7,177 nucleotides of DNA from Sphingomonadales bacterium (GCA_024636595.1 JAGXGT010000057.1:1-7177), one strand, 5' to 3'. Shown: positions 1 to 5,499, counted from the first letter of the stretch. Translations and numbers: made by a program. Notes: generated by a model from the sequence alone, not told the origin.

Positions 1-124
1 CAATACCGCTGGTCAGCGCGACAACCGCTGCCGCCACCGGCCCGGCGATCAGGATATTGACCCCGCGGACCGTCATCCAGATGAGCAGTCCCAGTCCGCC
101 GATAAGTCCGATTGCCGATAGCAT
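1..124 (-). CDS. N-terminus of a GntP-like permease (partial, runs off the left edge)
   Basis: Forty-one codons are visible, starting at an ATG complementary to 122-124; the rest lies beyond the window. The start is preceded by a purine-rich ribosome binding site (GGGGGA, 5 nt before the ATG). The peptide begins MLSAIGLIGGLGLLIWMTVRG, followed by a second hydrophobic stretch rich in Ala, Val and Ile that reaches the window edge. This is one short membrane helix, a small loop containing an Arg, and the beginning of a second helix. The pattern resembles the N-terminus of GntP-family gluconate/carboxylate permeases of the inner membrane as I remember them, but 41 residues cannot settle the family or substrate. 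Other ion-transporter-superfamily permeases begin in a similar way. The gene is on the same strand as the upstream dioxygenase, 98 bp away, so read-through is possible. That a gene starts here is fairly secure; the family is tentative. Confidence 0.55.
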   Translation of the reverse strand, partial: MLSAIGLIGGLGLLIWMTVRGVNILIAGPVAAAVVALTSGI

Positions 125-190
125 GATTGTCCCCCGAAACTTGACCGCTGCCTCATGGCAGAGGCCAAGCCCGGGGTGCAACTGCTAAAT

Positions 191-214
191 GCGTCATCCC
201 GGCGCGAGCCGGAA
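191..214. repeat. REP-like palindrome between the dioxygenase and permease genes
   Basis: A perfect 5-bp stem CCGGC/GCCGG (199-203 and 208-212) encloses the tetraloop GCGA, and is preceded by GCGTCATC. The word 'CGTCATCCCGGC...GCCGG' resembles short palindromic repeats scattered between genes in many proteobacterial genomes, sphingomonads included. It lies just after the stop codon of the minus-strand dioxygenase gene, where it could stabilise the 3' end of the transcript. No U-tract follows on either strand, so it is not a convincing intrinsic terminator. Only one copy is present here, so repetitiveness is inferred from memory of such elements. Confidence 0.45.
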
Positions 215-222
215 GAATGTGA

Positions 223-1383
223 TCAGATGGTCTGCGCCCTGTTCTCGTCGCGATGCTTTTTCAGATATTTCATAAACGGTGTGCCGCCTGTGCCGACTTC
301 GGTATCATTGCCTTTGCCGGTTACTGCCTGCTTGTTGATATAGCTGGCGGCATATTCCAGATGCCGGGTGCGGAAGCGGGCCACCTGTTCGACGGCGGCA
401 TTGAACGCGTTTCTCAGCGCCGCGTCGCCGCTGGCAATAGCAAATTCGCGCAATTTGCTGTGTTCCCGCAGATCTTCGATAAACCGGCGGTGCCTGACGG
501 GCCGATAGGCGTGTAGCTCGTCGAGAAAGCTGCGCAGCGGGTCGTTGCCATGCTGCACCTGGAACAGCGCATCCATACTCGGCACGATCGAGCTTTGCGA
601 CCCGGTCTGGCCGCGAAATGCCTGTCCCTTGCTCTCGTATTTCTCGACGCCTTCATAAATCAGCCCGTCGGGCAGTGCCGGGTTATTGGCCCAGCCATGG
701 ATATAGGGCCGCACCCGCTGATAATAGATATAGGGATCACAGCGGTCCGGCATGCGGTCGAATATGGCGTTTACCGTGTCCCAATGCCCGTGCATTTCCT
801 CCAGCAGCGCGGTCGTTCTGGTCGTATCTTCCGCCTGCACCGCATCGACCAGACGGCAGGCCAGGTCCAGGATCGGCGCCGCTGCGGCCTCGATCGCGAC
901 ATGGATCAGGACGAACCAATTCTCGTCCGCGCCGCCATAAAAATTCTGCACCATATAGACATTGTCGAGGTCGATCTTTTGATCGCGGTCCAGCCGCGCC
1001 CAATTGTCCAGCACGTAGCCGCTGTACGGCAGCAGCGGCGCCTGATCGAGCCGGTCGGCCAGTGCGACCATCGGCCGCGCCAGATTGGCGGGCAGGGTGG
1101 TCGGCGCGTCGCTTTCCCCCCAGACATAGGCCTGGACCAGAAAGGAATAGCGCACCATCGCCACTCGAACCTGCTCCTCCGGCGCATTGGCGGCCCAGTC
1201 TGTCAGGTCCAGTGTGGGCAATTGCTCCAGCCAGTGGCGCACGCGGCCGGTGGTCATCAGGCCGGAAAGATTTTCTGCCGCTTCCACGACGGGGGCAAAA
1301 ATATCCGGAAGGTCAATATCGACAATTTCAAAATGCGAGAGAAATCCGCGTGAAGCGGACATATCATAATCTGACAATTTCAT
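223..1383 (-). CDS. Indoleamine 2,3-dioxygenase family heme protein
   Basis: The predicted 386-residue cytosolic protein has the length and conserved landmarks of the indoleamine 2,3-dioxygenase (IDO) family, which opens the indole ring of tryptophan with O2 to give N-formylkynurenine, the first step of the kynurenine route. Visible landmarks are PYSGYVLDNW (119-128), RVRPYIHGW (223-231) with the Arg (R225) that aligns with active-site Arg231 of human IDO1, an FRGQTGSQSSIVPSMD block (256-271), YRPVRHRRFI (293-302), H341 in RTRHLEYAASYI as the likely proximal heme ligand (human His346), and the GTGGT loop (364-368). By hand alignment the distal Ser167 position is His (H161) and Phe226/Phe227 are both Tyr. 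The ATG at 1383 was chosen because the reading frame upstream lacks another ATG (only a TTG at 1443) and the 20 extra residues do not fit the family. A weak GGTGA lies just before it. No other kynurenine-pathway genes are visible. Family assignment is secure; true substrate preference is not shown. Confidence 0.92.
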   Translation of the reverse strand: MKLSDYDMSASRGFLSHFEIVDIDLPDIFAPVVEAAENLSGLMTTGRVRHWLEQLPTLDLTDWAANAPEEQVRVAMVRYSFLVQAYVWGESDAPTTLPANLARPMVALADRLDQAPLLPYSGYVLDNWARLDRDQKIDLDNVYMVQNFYGGADENWFVLIHVAIEAAAAPILDLACRLVDAVQAEDTTRTTALLEEMHGHWDTVNAIFDRMPDRCDPYIYYQRVRPYIHGWANNPALPDGLIYEGVEKYESKGQAFRGQTGSQSSIVPSMDALFQVQHGNDPLRSFLDELHAYRPVRHRRFIEDLREHSKLREFAIASGDAALRNAFNAAVEQVARFRTRHLEYAASYINKQAVTGKGNDTEVGTGGTPFMKYLKKHRDENRAQTI

Positions 1384-1398
1384 AGGGTCACCAGTTGG

Positions 1399-1422
1399 GC
1401 AAGCGCGGGTTGGGCCGCTTGC
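1399..1422. promoter_or_regulatory. Inverted repeat upstream of the dioxygenase (candidate operator or leader hairpin)
   Basis: GCAAGCG (1399-1405) and CGCTTGC (1416-1422) form a perfect 7-bp inverted repeat with a 10-bp spacer. Its near edge is 15 bp upstream of the dioxygenase start codon, in the divergent region between that gene and the lipoprotein gene. The geometry suits a dimeric regulator site close to the start, or a hairpin in the 5' leader that would sit next to the ribosome binding region. No known binding consensus was recognised and no clear -35/-10 pair for the dioxygenase could be placed. Confidence 0.4.
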
Positions 1423-1538
1423 GCAATGGTAGGATGGTATCAAATGAAATCAGATCGGGCAAACCGATTCTCATCGCCGCCAAGGCAACGGCTGATCGCA
1501 ACGACGATGCATCCTGCCCCACAACCGTCTTCCGTTCA

Positions 1539-1563
1539 GGAACCATCGATCGGTCAGCGCGTT
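1539..1563 (+). promoter_or_regulatory. EcfG-type (general stress response) promoter
   Basis: GGAAC at 1539-1543 is followed after exactly 16 bp by CGTT at 1560-1563. This matches the alphaproteobacterial EcfG consensus GGAAC-N16/17-CGTT, used by the sigma factor released through the PhyR/NepR partner switch. It points toward the small lipoprotein gene, with an expected transcription start near 1570 and a leader of about 30 nt. The motif is specific and well placed relative to the gene. The sigma factor itself is not in the window, so use of this promoter is inferred. Confidence 0.75.
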
Positions 1564-1599
1564 AAAGCCGTAACAAGCAATAATATCAGGAGCATGACC

Positions 1600-1890
1600 A
1601 TGATCACACGGACAAGACAGTTCGCTTTAGCAGCGACAGCCGCAATCAGCCTGACCGCCTGCGCCGAAAACTATGCCGTCGAAGGCGCCGGTGCCGGTGC
1701 CGCAGCAGGCGCTGCGATTGGCGCAATCACCGGTGGAGATGTCGTTCAGGGCGCCGCTATTGGCGCTGCAGCCGGAGCGGCTGGCGGTTATTTCATCGAC
1801 AAGAATGACGGCTGCGATGGCTATGATCGCAACGGCAAGCTGGATGACGATTGCTACGGTCTGCGCGGCCATCCTGACGATCCGAGATAA
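1600..1890 (+). CDS. Small glycine-zipper lipoprotein
   Basis: This 96-residue predicted outer-membrane lipoprotein starts with a signal peptide (MITRTRQ then a hydrophobic run) ending in a lipobox L-T-A-C, with Cys21 as the lipidation site and Ala at +2, which favours outer-membrane sorting. Residues 29-63 form a glycine zipper of repeated G-A-A-x-G units in two blocks separated by ITGGDVVQ, as in YMGG-like and 17-kDa surface antigen-type proteins. Such segments are thought to pack as helical hairpins in or on membranes. The tail (66-96) is acidic and polar, with Cys72 and Cys85. The ATG at 1600 was preferred to the ATG at 1594 because AGGAG (1588-1592) lies 7 nt before 1600 but only 1 nt before 1594. 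The EcfG-type promoter upstream suggests induction in stress or stationary phase. The exact role is unknown; many relatives are simply annotated as glycine zipper proteins. Confidence 0.85.
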   Translation: MITRTRQFALAATAAISLTACAENYAVEGAGAGAAAGAAIGAITGGDVVQGAAIGAAAGAAGGYFIDKNDGCDGYDRNGKLDDDCYGLRGHPDDPR

Positions 1891-1959
1891 ATTTCCCGAC
1901 CGCTAAACAAAGGCGTGGTTTCACTGGCCTAGCTTCGCACCTTGGGCTAACGCGCGCCG

Positions 1960-3348
1960 ATGACTGGCGCGCCTTCTATCCTGCGAGAGCAACACCCGTG
2001 GCGGCATGAACTGCGCGTCACGGTGGCGCTTGCTTGGCCGCTGATCCTTTCCAACCTGACGATGGCGCTGATTGGCGCCACCGACGTGTTGATGCTCGGC
2101 TGGCTGGGAGCCCGGGAACTGGCCGCAGCCACGCTCGGCTTCAACCTGGCGATGACCGCAGCGATTTTCTGCATGGGGCTGATTACCGCGTCCGCGCCGA
2201 TGATGGCGACCGAAATAGGGCGAATGCAGCACAGCGTTCGCGATGTCCGCCGTACCTTCCGCCAGGCGATGTGGGCCGCCGCCGCAGTGCTTCTGCCGTT
2301 CTGGGTCCTGCTCTGGAACACCGAAACCATCTTGCTGACCTTTGGCCAACAGCCTGATCTCGCCGCCATCGCCGGCACTTATATCAGCGCCTATATGTGG
2401 TCGATCCTGCCGTTTTTGTTCTTCATCATCTTGCGCAATTTCATCTCGGCGCTGGAACAGCCGGTCTGGGCTCTGATCATCAGCATCATGGGTGTGCTGT
2501 CCAACGCCGTTTTCAACTATGCGCTGATATTCGGCAAATTCGGCGTCCCGGAATTTGGCGTTGTCGGCGCGGGTATTGGCAGCGTCATGACCAATGTCCT
2601 GATGTTTGCCGGAATGGCGCTCGTCGTCATGTACCACAAGCGCTTCCGCCGCTATCATCTGTTCGGGCGCTTCTGGCGCAGCGACTGGCAGCGGTTCAGG
2701 ATGATGTGGAAACTCGGCCTGCCGATCGCCATCACCATGGGCCTCGAAGGCTCCGTCTTCGGCTTCGCGGCTCTGCTGATGGGGCTGATCAGCGCCGAAT
2801 CCGTCGCCGCTCACGCCATTGCGCTGCAGCTTGCCGCGCTGACCTTCATGGTACCGATGGGGCTGGGGCAGGCGGCGACCGTGCGCGTCGGCATACAATA
2901 TGGCCGGAAAAACCGGGCCGGTATCATGCGCGCGGGATGGGTCAGCTTCATCCTCGGCACATCCTTCATGGCGGCGATGGCGCTGGTCTTCGTCTTGGCG
3001 CCCGATTTTCTGATTTCGATGTTCATCGATGCCAGTGCCCCCGGCAACGCGGAAGTCGCCGCGCTGGCGGTCAGTTTTCTGGCCATCGCCGCGATCTTTC
3101 AGATTGTCGACGGCGCTCAGGTGGTGGGCGCCGGTATGCTCCGCGGTTTGCATGATACGACCATGCCAATGCTGTTCGCATTGATGGGTTATTGGTTTAT
3201 CGGTATCGGCCTCGGTGCCAGTCTCGCCTTCTGGCAAGGCTGGCAAGGCGTCGGCATATGGACCGGGCTCGCCGGAGGACTGAGCGTGGTTGCGGTGCTT
3301 ATGCTGGCCCGCTGGATGATGCGCGCGAAACTGGGCTTGCTGCCTTAA
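1960..3348 (+). CDS. MATE family multidrug/cation efflux transporter (NorM-like)
   Basis: This 462-residue inner-membrane protein has the length and hydrophobic pattern of MATE transporters: about 12 membrane helices in two halves of six, with a basic, polar linker near residues 225-250 (HKRFRRYHLFGRFWRSDW). MATE proteins expel organic cations and drugs in exchange for Na+ or H+. The first helix carries the MATE-like N-half signature LIGATDVLMLGWLGARELAAATLG, in which D42 aligns with the cation-site Asp of Vibrio NorM (Asp36). The second half has the matching VAAHAIALQLAALTFMVPMGLGQAATVRVG stretch (about 282-311) and the loop GAGMLRGLHDTTMP (about 390-403). The ATG at 1960 is the first start after an in-frame stop at 1948. 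No good ribosome binding site is visible before it. It lies 69 bp after the lipoprotein gene with no obvious terminator between, so partial co-transcription is possible. Substrate cannot be told from sequence. Confidence 0.93.
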   Translation: MTGAPSILREQHPWRHELRVTVALAWPLILSNLTMALIGATDVLMLGWLGARELAAATLGFNLAMTAAIFCMGLITASAPMMATEIGRMQHSVRDVRRTFRQAMWAAAAVLLPFWVLLWNTETILLTFGQQPDLAAIAGTYISAYMWSILPFLFFIILRNFISALEQPVWALIISIMGVLSNAVFNYALIFGKFGVPEFGVVGAGIGSVMTNVLMFAGMALVVMYHKRFRRYHLFGRFWRSDWQRFRMMWKLGLPIAITMGLEGSVFGFAALLMGLISAESVAAHAIALQLAALTFMVPMGLGQAATVRVGIQYGRKNRAGIMRAGWVSFILGTSFMAAMALVFVLAPDFLISMFIDASAPGNAEVAALAVSFLAIAAIFQIVDGAQVVGAGMLRGLHDTTMPMLFALMGYWFIGIGLGASLAFWQGWQGVGIWTGLAGGLSVVAVLMLARWMMRAKLGLLP

Positions 3349-3370
3349 TTTCACGGACACCGCAGGATAT

Positions 3371-3400
3371 TTGTATTGATCGCTTTTTCAAAACCATAAT
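3371..3400 (+). promoter_or_regulatory. Possible housekeeping promoter for the DUF465 gene
   Basis: In the AT-rich gap after the MATE gene, TTGTAT (3371-3376) and CATAAT (3395-3400) are separated by 18 bp. The -10 matches 5 of 6 consensus bases; the -35 keeps only the TTG core. Transcription would begin near 3407 and include the CGATT/AATCG array in the leader. Several other AT-rich hexamers are nearby, so the exact site is uncertain. Confidence 0.35.
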
Positions 3401-3415
3401 AGATATTATAAATTG

Positions 3416-3447
3416 AAATCGTCGATTTGTTTCGATTGGTTCAATCG
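3416..3447. promoter_or_regulatory. Array of four CGATT/AATCG units forming two inverted repeats
   Basis: Two inverted repeats lie side by side: AAATCG-T-CGATTT (3416-3428) and CGATTG-GTT-CAATCG (3433-3447). Their cores are AATCG at 3417, CGATT at 3423, CGATT at 3433 and AATCG at 3443. The last three are spaced 10 bp apart and so lie on one face of the helix. The array is 38 bp before the DUF465 start codon. It could be an operator for a dimeric or tetrameric regulator, or a pair of leader hairpins. No U-tract follows, so it is not a terminator for the MATE gene. Confidence 0.4.
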
Positions 3448-3484
3448 GCTCTCTTTGGCTATCAAACGGGTGAAGGAGAATGTC

Positions 3485-3658
3485 ATGCAAAACTATCTGG
3501 AAACCCTGAAGCTCAAGCACCGGCGGTTGAATCGTCTGATCGACAATTGCAAGGCTGCGGGCCGCCAGCAGGAAATGAAGCAACTGAAACGCATCCGGCT
3601 GCAAATCAAGGACAAGATTGCTGCAATCCAGCGCAGATCCAATCTCGCTTGCATCTGA
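3485..3658 (+). CDS. Small DUF465 (YdcH-like) coiled-coil protein
   Basis: This 57-residue protein is almost entirely charged helix. Residues 4-20 (YLETLKLKHRRLNRLID) and 29-50 (ending in KRIRLQIKDKIAAIQR) form a short helical hairpin with heptad-like Leu and Ile. That is the layout of the DUF465/YdcH family (typically 55-80 residues), marked by L..LK..H..L...I at the N-terminus and LKR.RL.LKD.I at the C-terminus. Function in this family is not established. The start is firm: AAGGAG (3473-3478) lies 6 nt before the ATG, and coding upstream of it looks non-homologous. The strong ribosome binding site suggests good expression. There is no signal peptide, so it is probably cytosolic. The protein is very basic overall, so an RNA, DNA or membrane-surface role is possible but unproven. 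Confidence 0.85.
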   Translation: MQNYLETLKLKHRRLNRLIDNCKAAGRQQEMKQLKRIRLQIKDKIAAIQRRSNLACI

Positions 3659-3737
3659 GGCGTCCGGTTGCAGGTTGATCGGCACGGCGAGGTCGGTGGC
3701 GGTCCCGATCAGGGAAATTGCGTATATTCGCTTTTTT

Positions 3738-3770
3738 GCCACCCCGCTAGTGGCTCCGGTCAGACACCGG
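3738..3770 (+). promoter_or_regulatory. Two consecutive short inverted repeats ahead of the OmpW-like gene
   Basis: GCCAC (3738-3742) pairs with GTGGC (3750-3754) across 7 nt, and CCGGT (3756-3760) pairs with ACCGG (3766-3770) across 5 nt. They follow a T6 run (3732-3737) and end 27 bp before the OmpW-like start. They could form tandem leader hairpins or be protein sites. I could not place a convincing promoter in this 139-bp gap, nor an FNR-type TTGAT-N4-ATCAA box like the one that controls E. coli ompW. Confidence 0.3.
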
Positions 3771-3797
3771 ATAGCAACCAAACGGGGACAGAACGTT

Positions 3798-4472
3798 ATG
3801 AAAAATACACTGAAATTGGCCGCAGCGGCGGCAGCACTGGCGATGAGCGGAGCGGCGTCAGCCGGTTCCAGCGATGGCAAGGTTCAGGTCAAAGCCATGG
3901 CAACGCTAGTCGCGCCTGATGGCAAGATTACCTCGATCGAACTGGACAGCATCGGATTGCCGGCAGGCACCCAGACCAAGGCGGATGATAATTTCATTCC
4001 GACCATCGCCGCCGAATATTTTTTCACACCCAATATTTCGCTGGAAACCATCTGCTGCGTCACCCAGCATGATGTCACCGGTACCGGGCCGCTGAATGGC
4101 GCGGGGCTGGTTTCTAATGCCAATATCATTCCTGCCACCCTGACCGCGAAATATCATCTGGTCACCGGATCGGGGTTCAAGCCCTATATTGGAGCGGGAC
4201 CGACCTATTTCATTTTCATTGATGAAAAAGCCGGGGCAACAGCACAGGCGCTCGGTGCGACGCGACAAAAGATGAATGACAAGGTCGGTTTTGCCCTGCA
4301 GGCTGGCTTTGACCTGCCGCTCAACGACAAGGGTCTTGGGCTAAGTGTCGATGCCAAGCGCTATTTCGTGAACACGACGGCGCGCTGGTTCGCCGGGCAA
4401 ACCGAAGTCCTGCGGACCCGCCACCGGATTGACCCCTGGGTGATTAGTGCCGGACTGGCCTATCGCTTCTAG
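3798..4472 (+). CDS. ompW: OmpW family outer-membrane beta-barrel protein
   Basis: The predicted 224-residue precursor has a Sec signal peptide (MKNTLK, an Ala-rich core, then A-S-A with cleavage after residue 22), giving a mature protein of about 200 residues, as expected for the eight-stranded OmpW barrel. Family features are the N-terminal VKAMATLVAPDGKITSIE strand, an IPTIAAEYFFTPNISLETICCVTQHDV strand pair (about 68-94), the LTAKYHL...GFKPYIGAGPTYFIF region (about 115-143), the VGFALQAGFDLPL strand, and a C-terminal strand ending YRF, the terminal Phe being the usual barrel-assembly signal. OmpW proteins form narrow hydrophobic channels thought to pass small hydrophobic compounds and to respond to envelope stress or oxygen; which applies here is unknown. 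A GGGGA (3784-3788) lies 9 nt before the ATG. The adjacent Cys pair (ICC) is characteristic of alphaproteobacterial members as I recall them. A strong terminator follows, so transcription ends here. Confidence 0.92.
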   Translation: MKNTLKLAAAAAALAMSGAASAGSSDGKVQVKAMATLVAPDGKITSIELDSIGLPAGTQTKADDNFIPTIAAEYFFTPNISLETICCVTQHDVTGTGPLNGAGLVSNANIIPATLTAKYHLVTGSGFKPYIGAGPTYFIFIDEKAGATAQALGATRQKMNDKVGFALQAGFDLPLNDKGLGLSVDAKRYFVNTTARWFAGQTEVLRTRHRIDPWVISAGLAYRF

Positions 4473-4500
4473 GCGATCAGCAATGGGATTGGAGAGAGGG

Positions 4501-4538
4501 TGGTCGGGAAGCAACGCTTCCTGGCCATTTTCTGTTTT
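4501..4538 (+). terminator. Rho-independent terminator of the OmpW-like gene
   Basis: The stem pairs 4501-4512 with 4516-4527: a perfect 6-bp top (GGAAGC/GCTTCC) around the loop AAC, extended by six lower pairs, two of them G-U. It is followed at once by TTTTCTGTTTT. It lies 29 bp after the stop codon. On the opposite strand the two G-U pairs become A-C mismatches and no U-tract follows, so it is directional and does not serve the convergent gene. Confidence 0.85.
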
Positions 4539-4552
4539 GCCCGACTGATGCC

Positions 4553-5002
4553 CTAAAAAGGCAGCAAACCGTGATAATCGGCAATGCCATAGCCGTTTTT
4601 CAATCTCGCACCGCTTTTTAGCAGGAAATGATGGCTGACAATCTCGGCCTGCTGTTCGATGCCATATGCGGCAAAGGCTTTCCCGGACTGTAATTCATAA
4701 TCATAGCGACAGAAGGGATGGCGTGCGAGCGGCAGGAAAACGCCCTGCTGATGCTGCCAGACATGCACCATTTCGTGGATGAAAAGCGCCTGGATATTGC
4801 GCGCAGCGCCGCAAAAATCATCGCAGAACAGATTGCTTTCGGGATGAAACCATAGATTGCCATCCGGTGCCATGGTGACTCGCCGGTTCTGAAACAGCCA
4901 CCATTTGCGGTTGAATATCGACACCTGATCATAATCGATCGCGTGTCTGAACACCGATTGGCATAAGGAGACCTCGGCAGGGGTCAGGGCGCGGCCGGTC
5001 AT
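4553..5002 (-). CDS. Small HExxH metallopeptidase-like protein ('vgr-related' family), function unknown
   Basis: The 149-residue protein has no signal peptide or membrane segment. It holds a zincin-type motif H76-E-M-V-H80 within FIHEMVHVWQHQQG, followed about 40 residues later by GIEQQAEIVSHH, where E116 or E120 could be the third metal ligand as in gluzincins. Other notable parts are RKWWLFQNRRVTMAPDGNLWFHPES (about 32-56), Cys60 and Cys64, HPFCRYDY (95-102) and a C-terminal LLPF. Close relatives in sphingomonads are, as I recall, labelled 'vgr related protein'. That label does not imply a type VI secretion spike: nothing here resembles VgrG. Hydrolase activity is inferred only from the motif. 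The gene starts 12 bp after the stop of the copper-chaperone gene and is probably co-transcribed with it. It converges on the OmpW-like gene with 80 bp between. The gene call is firm; the function is open. Confidence 0.85.
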   Translation of the reverse strand: MTGRALTPAEVSLCQSVFRHAIDYDQVSIFNRKWWLFQNRRVTMAPDGNLWFHPESNLFCDDFCGAARNIQALFIHEMVHVWQHQQGVFLPLARHPFCRYDYELQSGKAFAAYGIEQQAEIVSHHFLLKSGARLKNGYGIADYHGLLPF

Positions 5003-5014
5003 CGATCCGCTCGA

Positions 5015-5464
5015 TCATTCACCAGCGGGCGCAGCCTCGCCAGCCTTTTTGACCACAGCATCAATCTCGATGCGGTCGTCATTGGAATAGATCAAGGTCA
5101 TTTTCAGTAGCCCGCGTTGCTGTGATCCTGCGCCGACGCCCCAGATCATCAGATGCTTTCCGCCGGGCTCCAGCTTGACGGTTTTGCCTGCTGGAACCGG
5201 AATTGACTTGAGCTTGTTCATGCTCGCCATGCCATCTTTCTCGACCGTTTCGTGCATCTCCATGCGCAGCACATCGTCGGATGTTACTCCGACCAGCGTA
5301 ACGTCGGTCCGCCCGCCGTGCAGGTTCATATAGCCAGCCGATGGATTGGCTTCGACGGGAGAAAGATTGACCACCGCCTTGTCTGCGTAAAGTACGTCTC
5401 CCTGACCGCAGGAGGCGACCAGAATGGATGCGGATGCGGCGAGCATGATGGAGATTCTGTTCAT
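5015..5464 (-). CDS. PCu(A)C family periplasmic copper chaperone, lipoprotein form
   Basis: The 149-residue protein begins with a lipoprotein signal peptide (MNRISIMLAASASILVASC, lipobox V-A-S-C, Cys19 lipidated, Gly at +2). Residues 71-106 match the copper-binding signature H-X10-M-X21-H-X-M exactly: H71, M82, H104 and M106. The fold is the cupredoxin-like PCu(A)C/DUF461 domain, with GYMNLHGG (44-51), VRMEMHET-type strand (67-72) and VKLEPGGKHLMIWG (96-109). Such proteins carry Cu(I) in the periplasm, often to the CuA site of cytochrome c oxidase. No oxidase or Sco gene is in view, so the recipient is unknown. The ATG has GAGG 7 nt upstream. It is the first gene of a probable two-gene unit with the HExxH protein and is divergent from dnaK. 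A TATAAT string directly before the ATG is too close to act as its promoter. Confidence 0.93.
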   Translation of the reverse strand: MNRISIMLAASASILVASCGQGDVLYADKAVVNLSPVEANPSAGYMNLHGGRTDVTLVGVTSDDVLRMEMHETVEKDGMASMNKLKSIPVPAGKTVKLEPGGKHLMIWGVGAGSQQRGLLKMTLIYSNDDRIEIDAVVKKAGEAAPAGE

Positions 5465-5499
5465 TATTATACCTCGTTAAACCGATGCAAATCCGTCCC

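Noticed and set aside
550..1385. Open frames of 267 and 255 codons on the plus strand opposite the dioxygenase
   Set aside because: They have low-complexity Arg/Pro/His-rich products without recognisable motifs, and they lie fully inside a conserved gene on the other strand.
1384..1443. A longer form of the dioxygenase starting at a TTG (1443)
   Set aside because: The extra 20 residues do not resemble the family N-terminus, would cover the inverted repeat, and use a rare start, while ATG 1383 is available.
1426..1599. A longer lipoprotein reading frame beginning at 1426 or 1594
   Set aside because: The 1426 form would bury the signal peptide and translate through the EcfG promoter. The 1594 ATG is only 1 nt from the ribosome binding site.
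1921..3360. A 479-codon open frame on the minus strand opposite the MATE gene
   Set aside because: Its product is extremely rich in His, Gln, Asp, Arg and Glu with no domain, which is what the antisense of a GC-rich membrane-protein gene gives. The plus-strand frame has clear MATE family features.
3717..3737. A terminator for the DUF465 gene at the T6 run
   Set aside because: Only a 3-bp GCG/CGC stem around an AT loop precedes the T-run, which is too weak to call.
4553..5002. A type VI secretion VgrG-related function for the HExxH protein
   Set aside because: The protein is 149 residues, has no spike or beta-helix repeats, and no secretion genes are nearby. Only a recalled database label suggests it.
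5466..5471. A perfect TATAAT on the minus strand directly before the copper-chaperone ATG
   Set aside because: A start of transcription from it would fall inside the coding region and remove the ribosome binding site, and no -35 at proper spacing is present.
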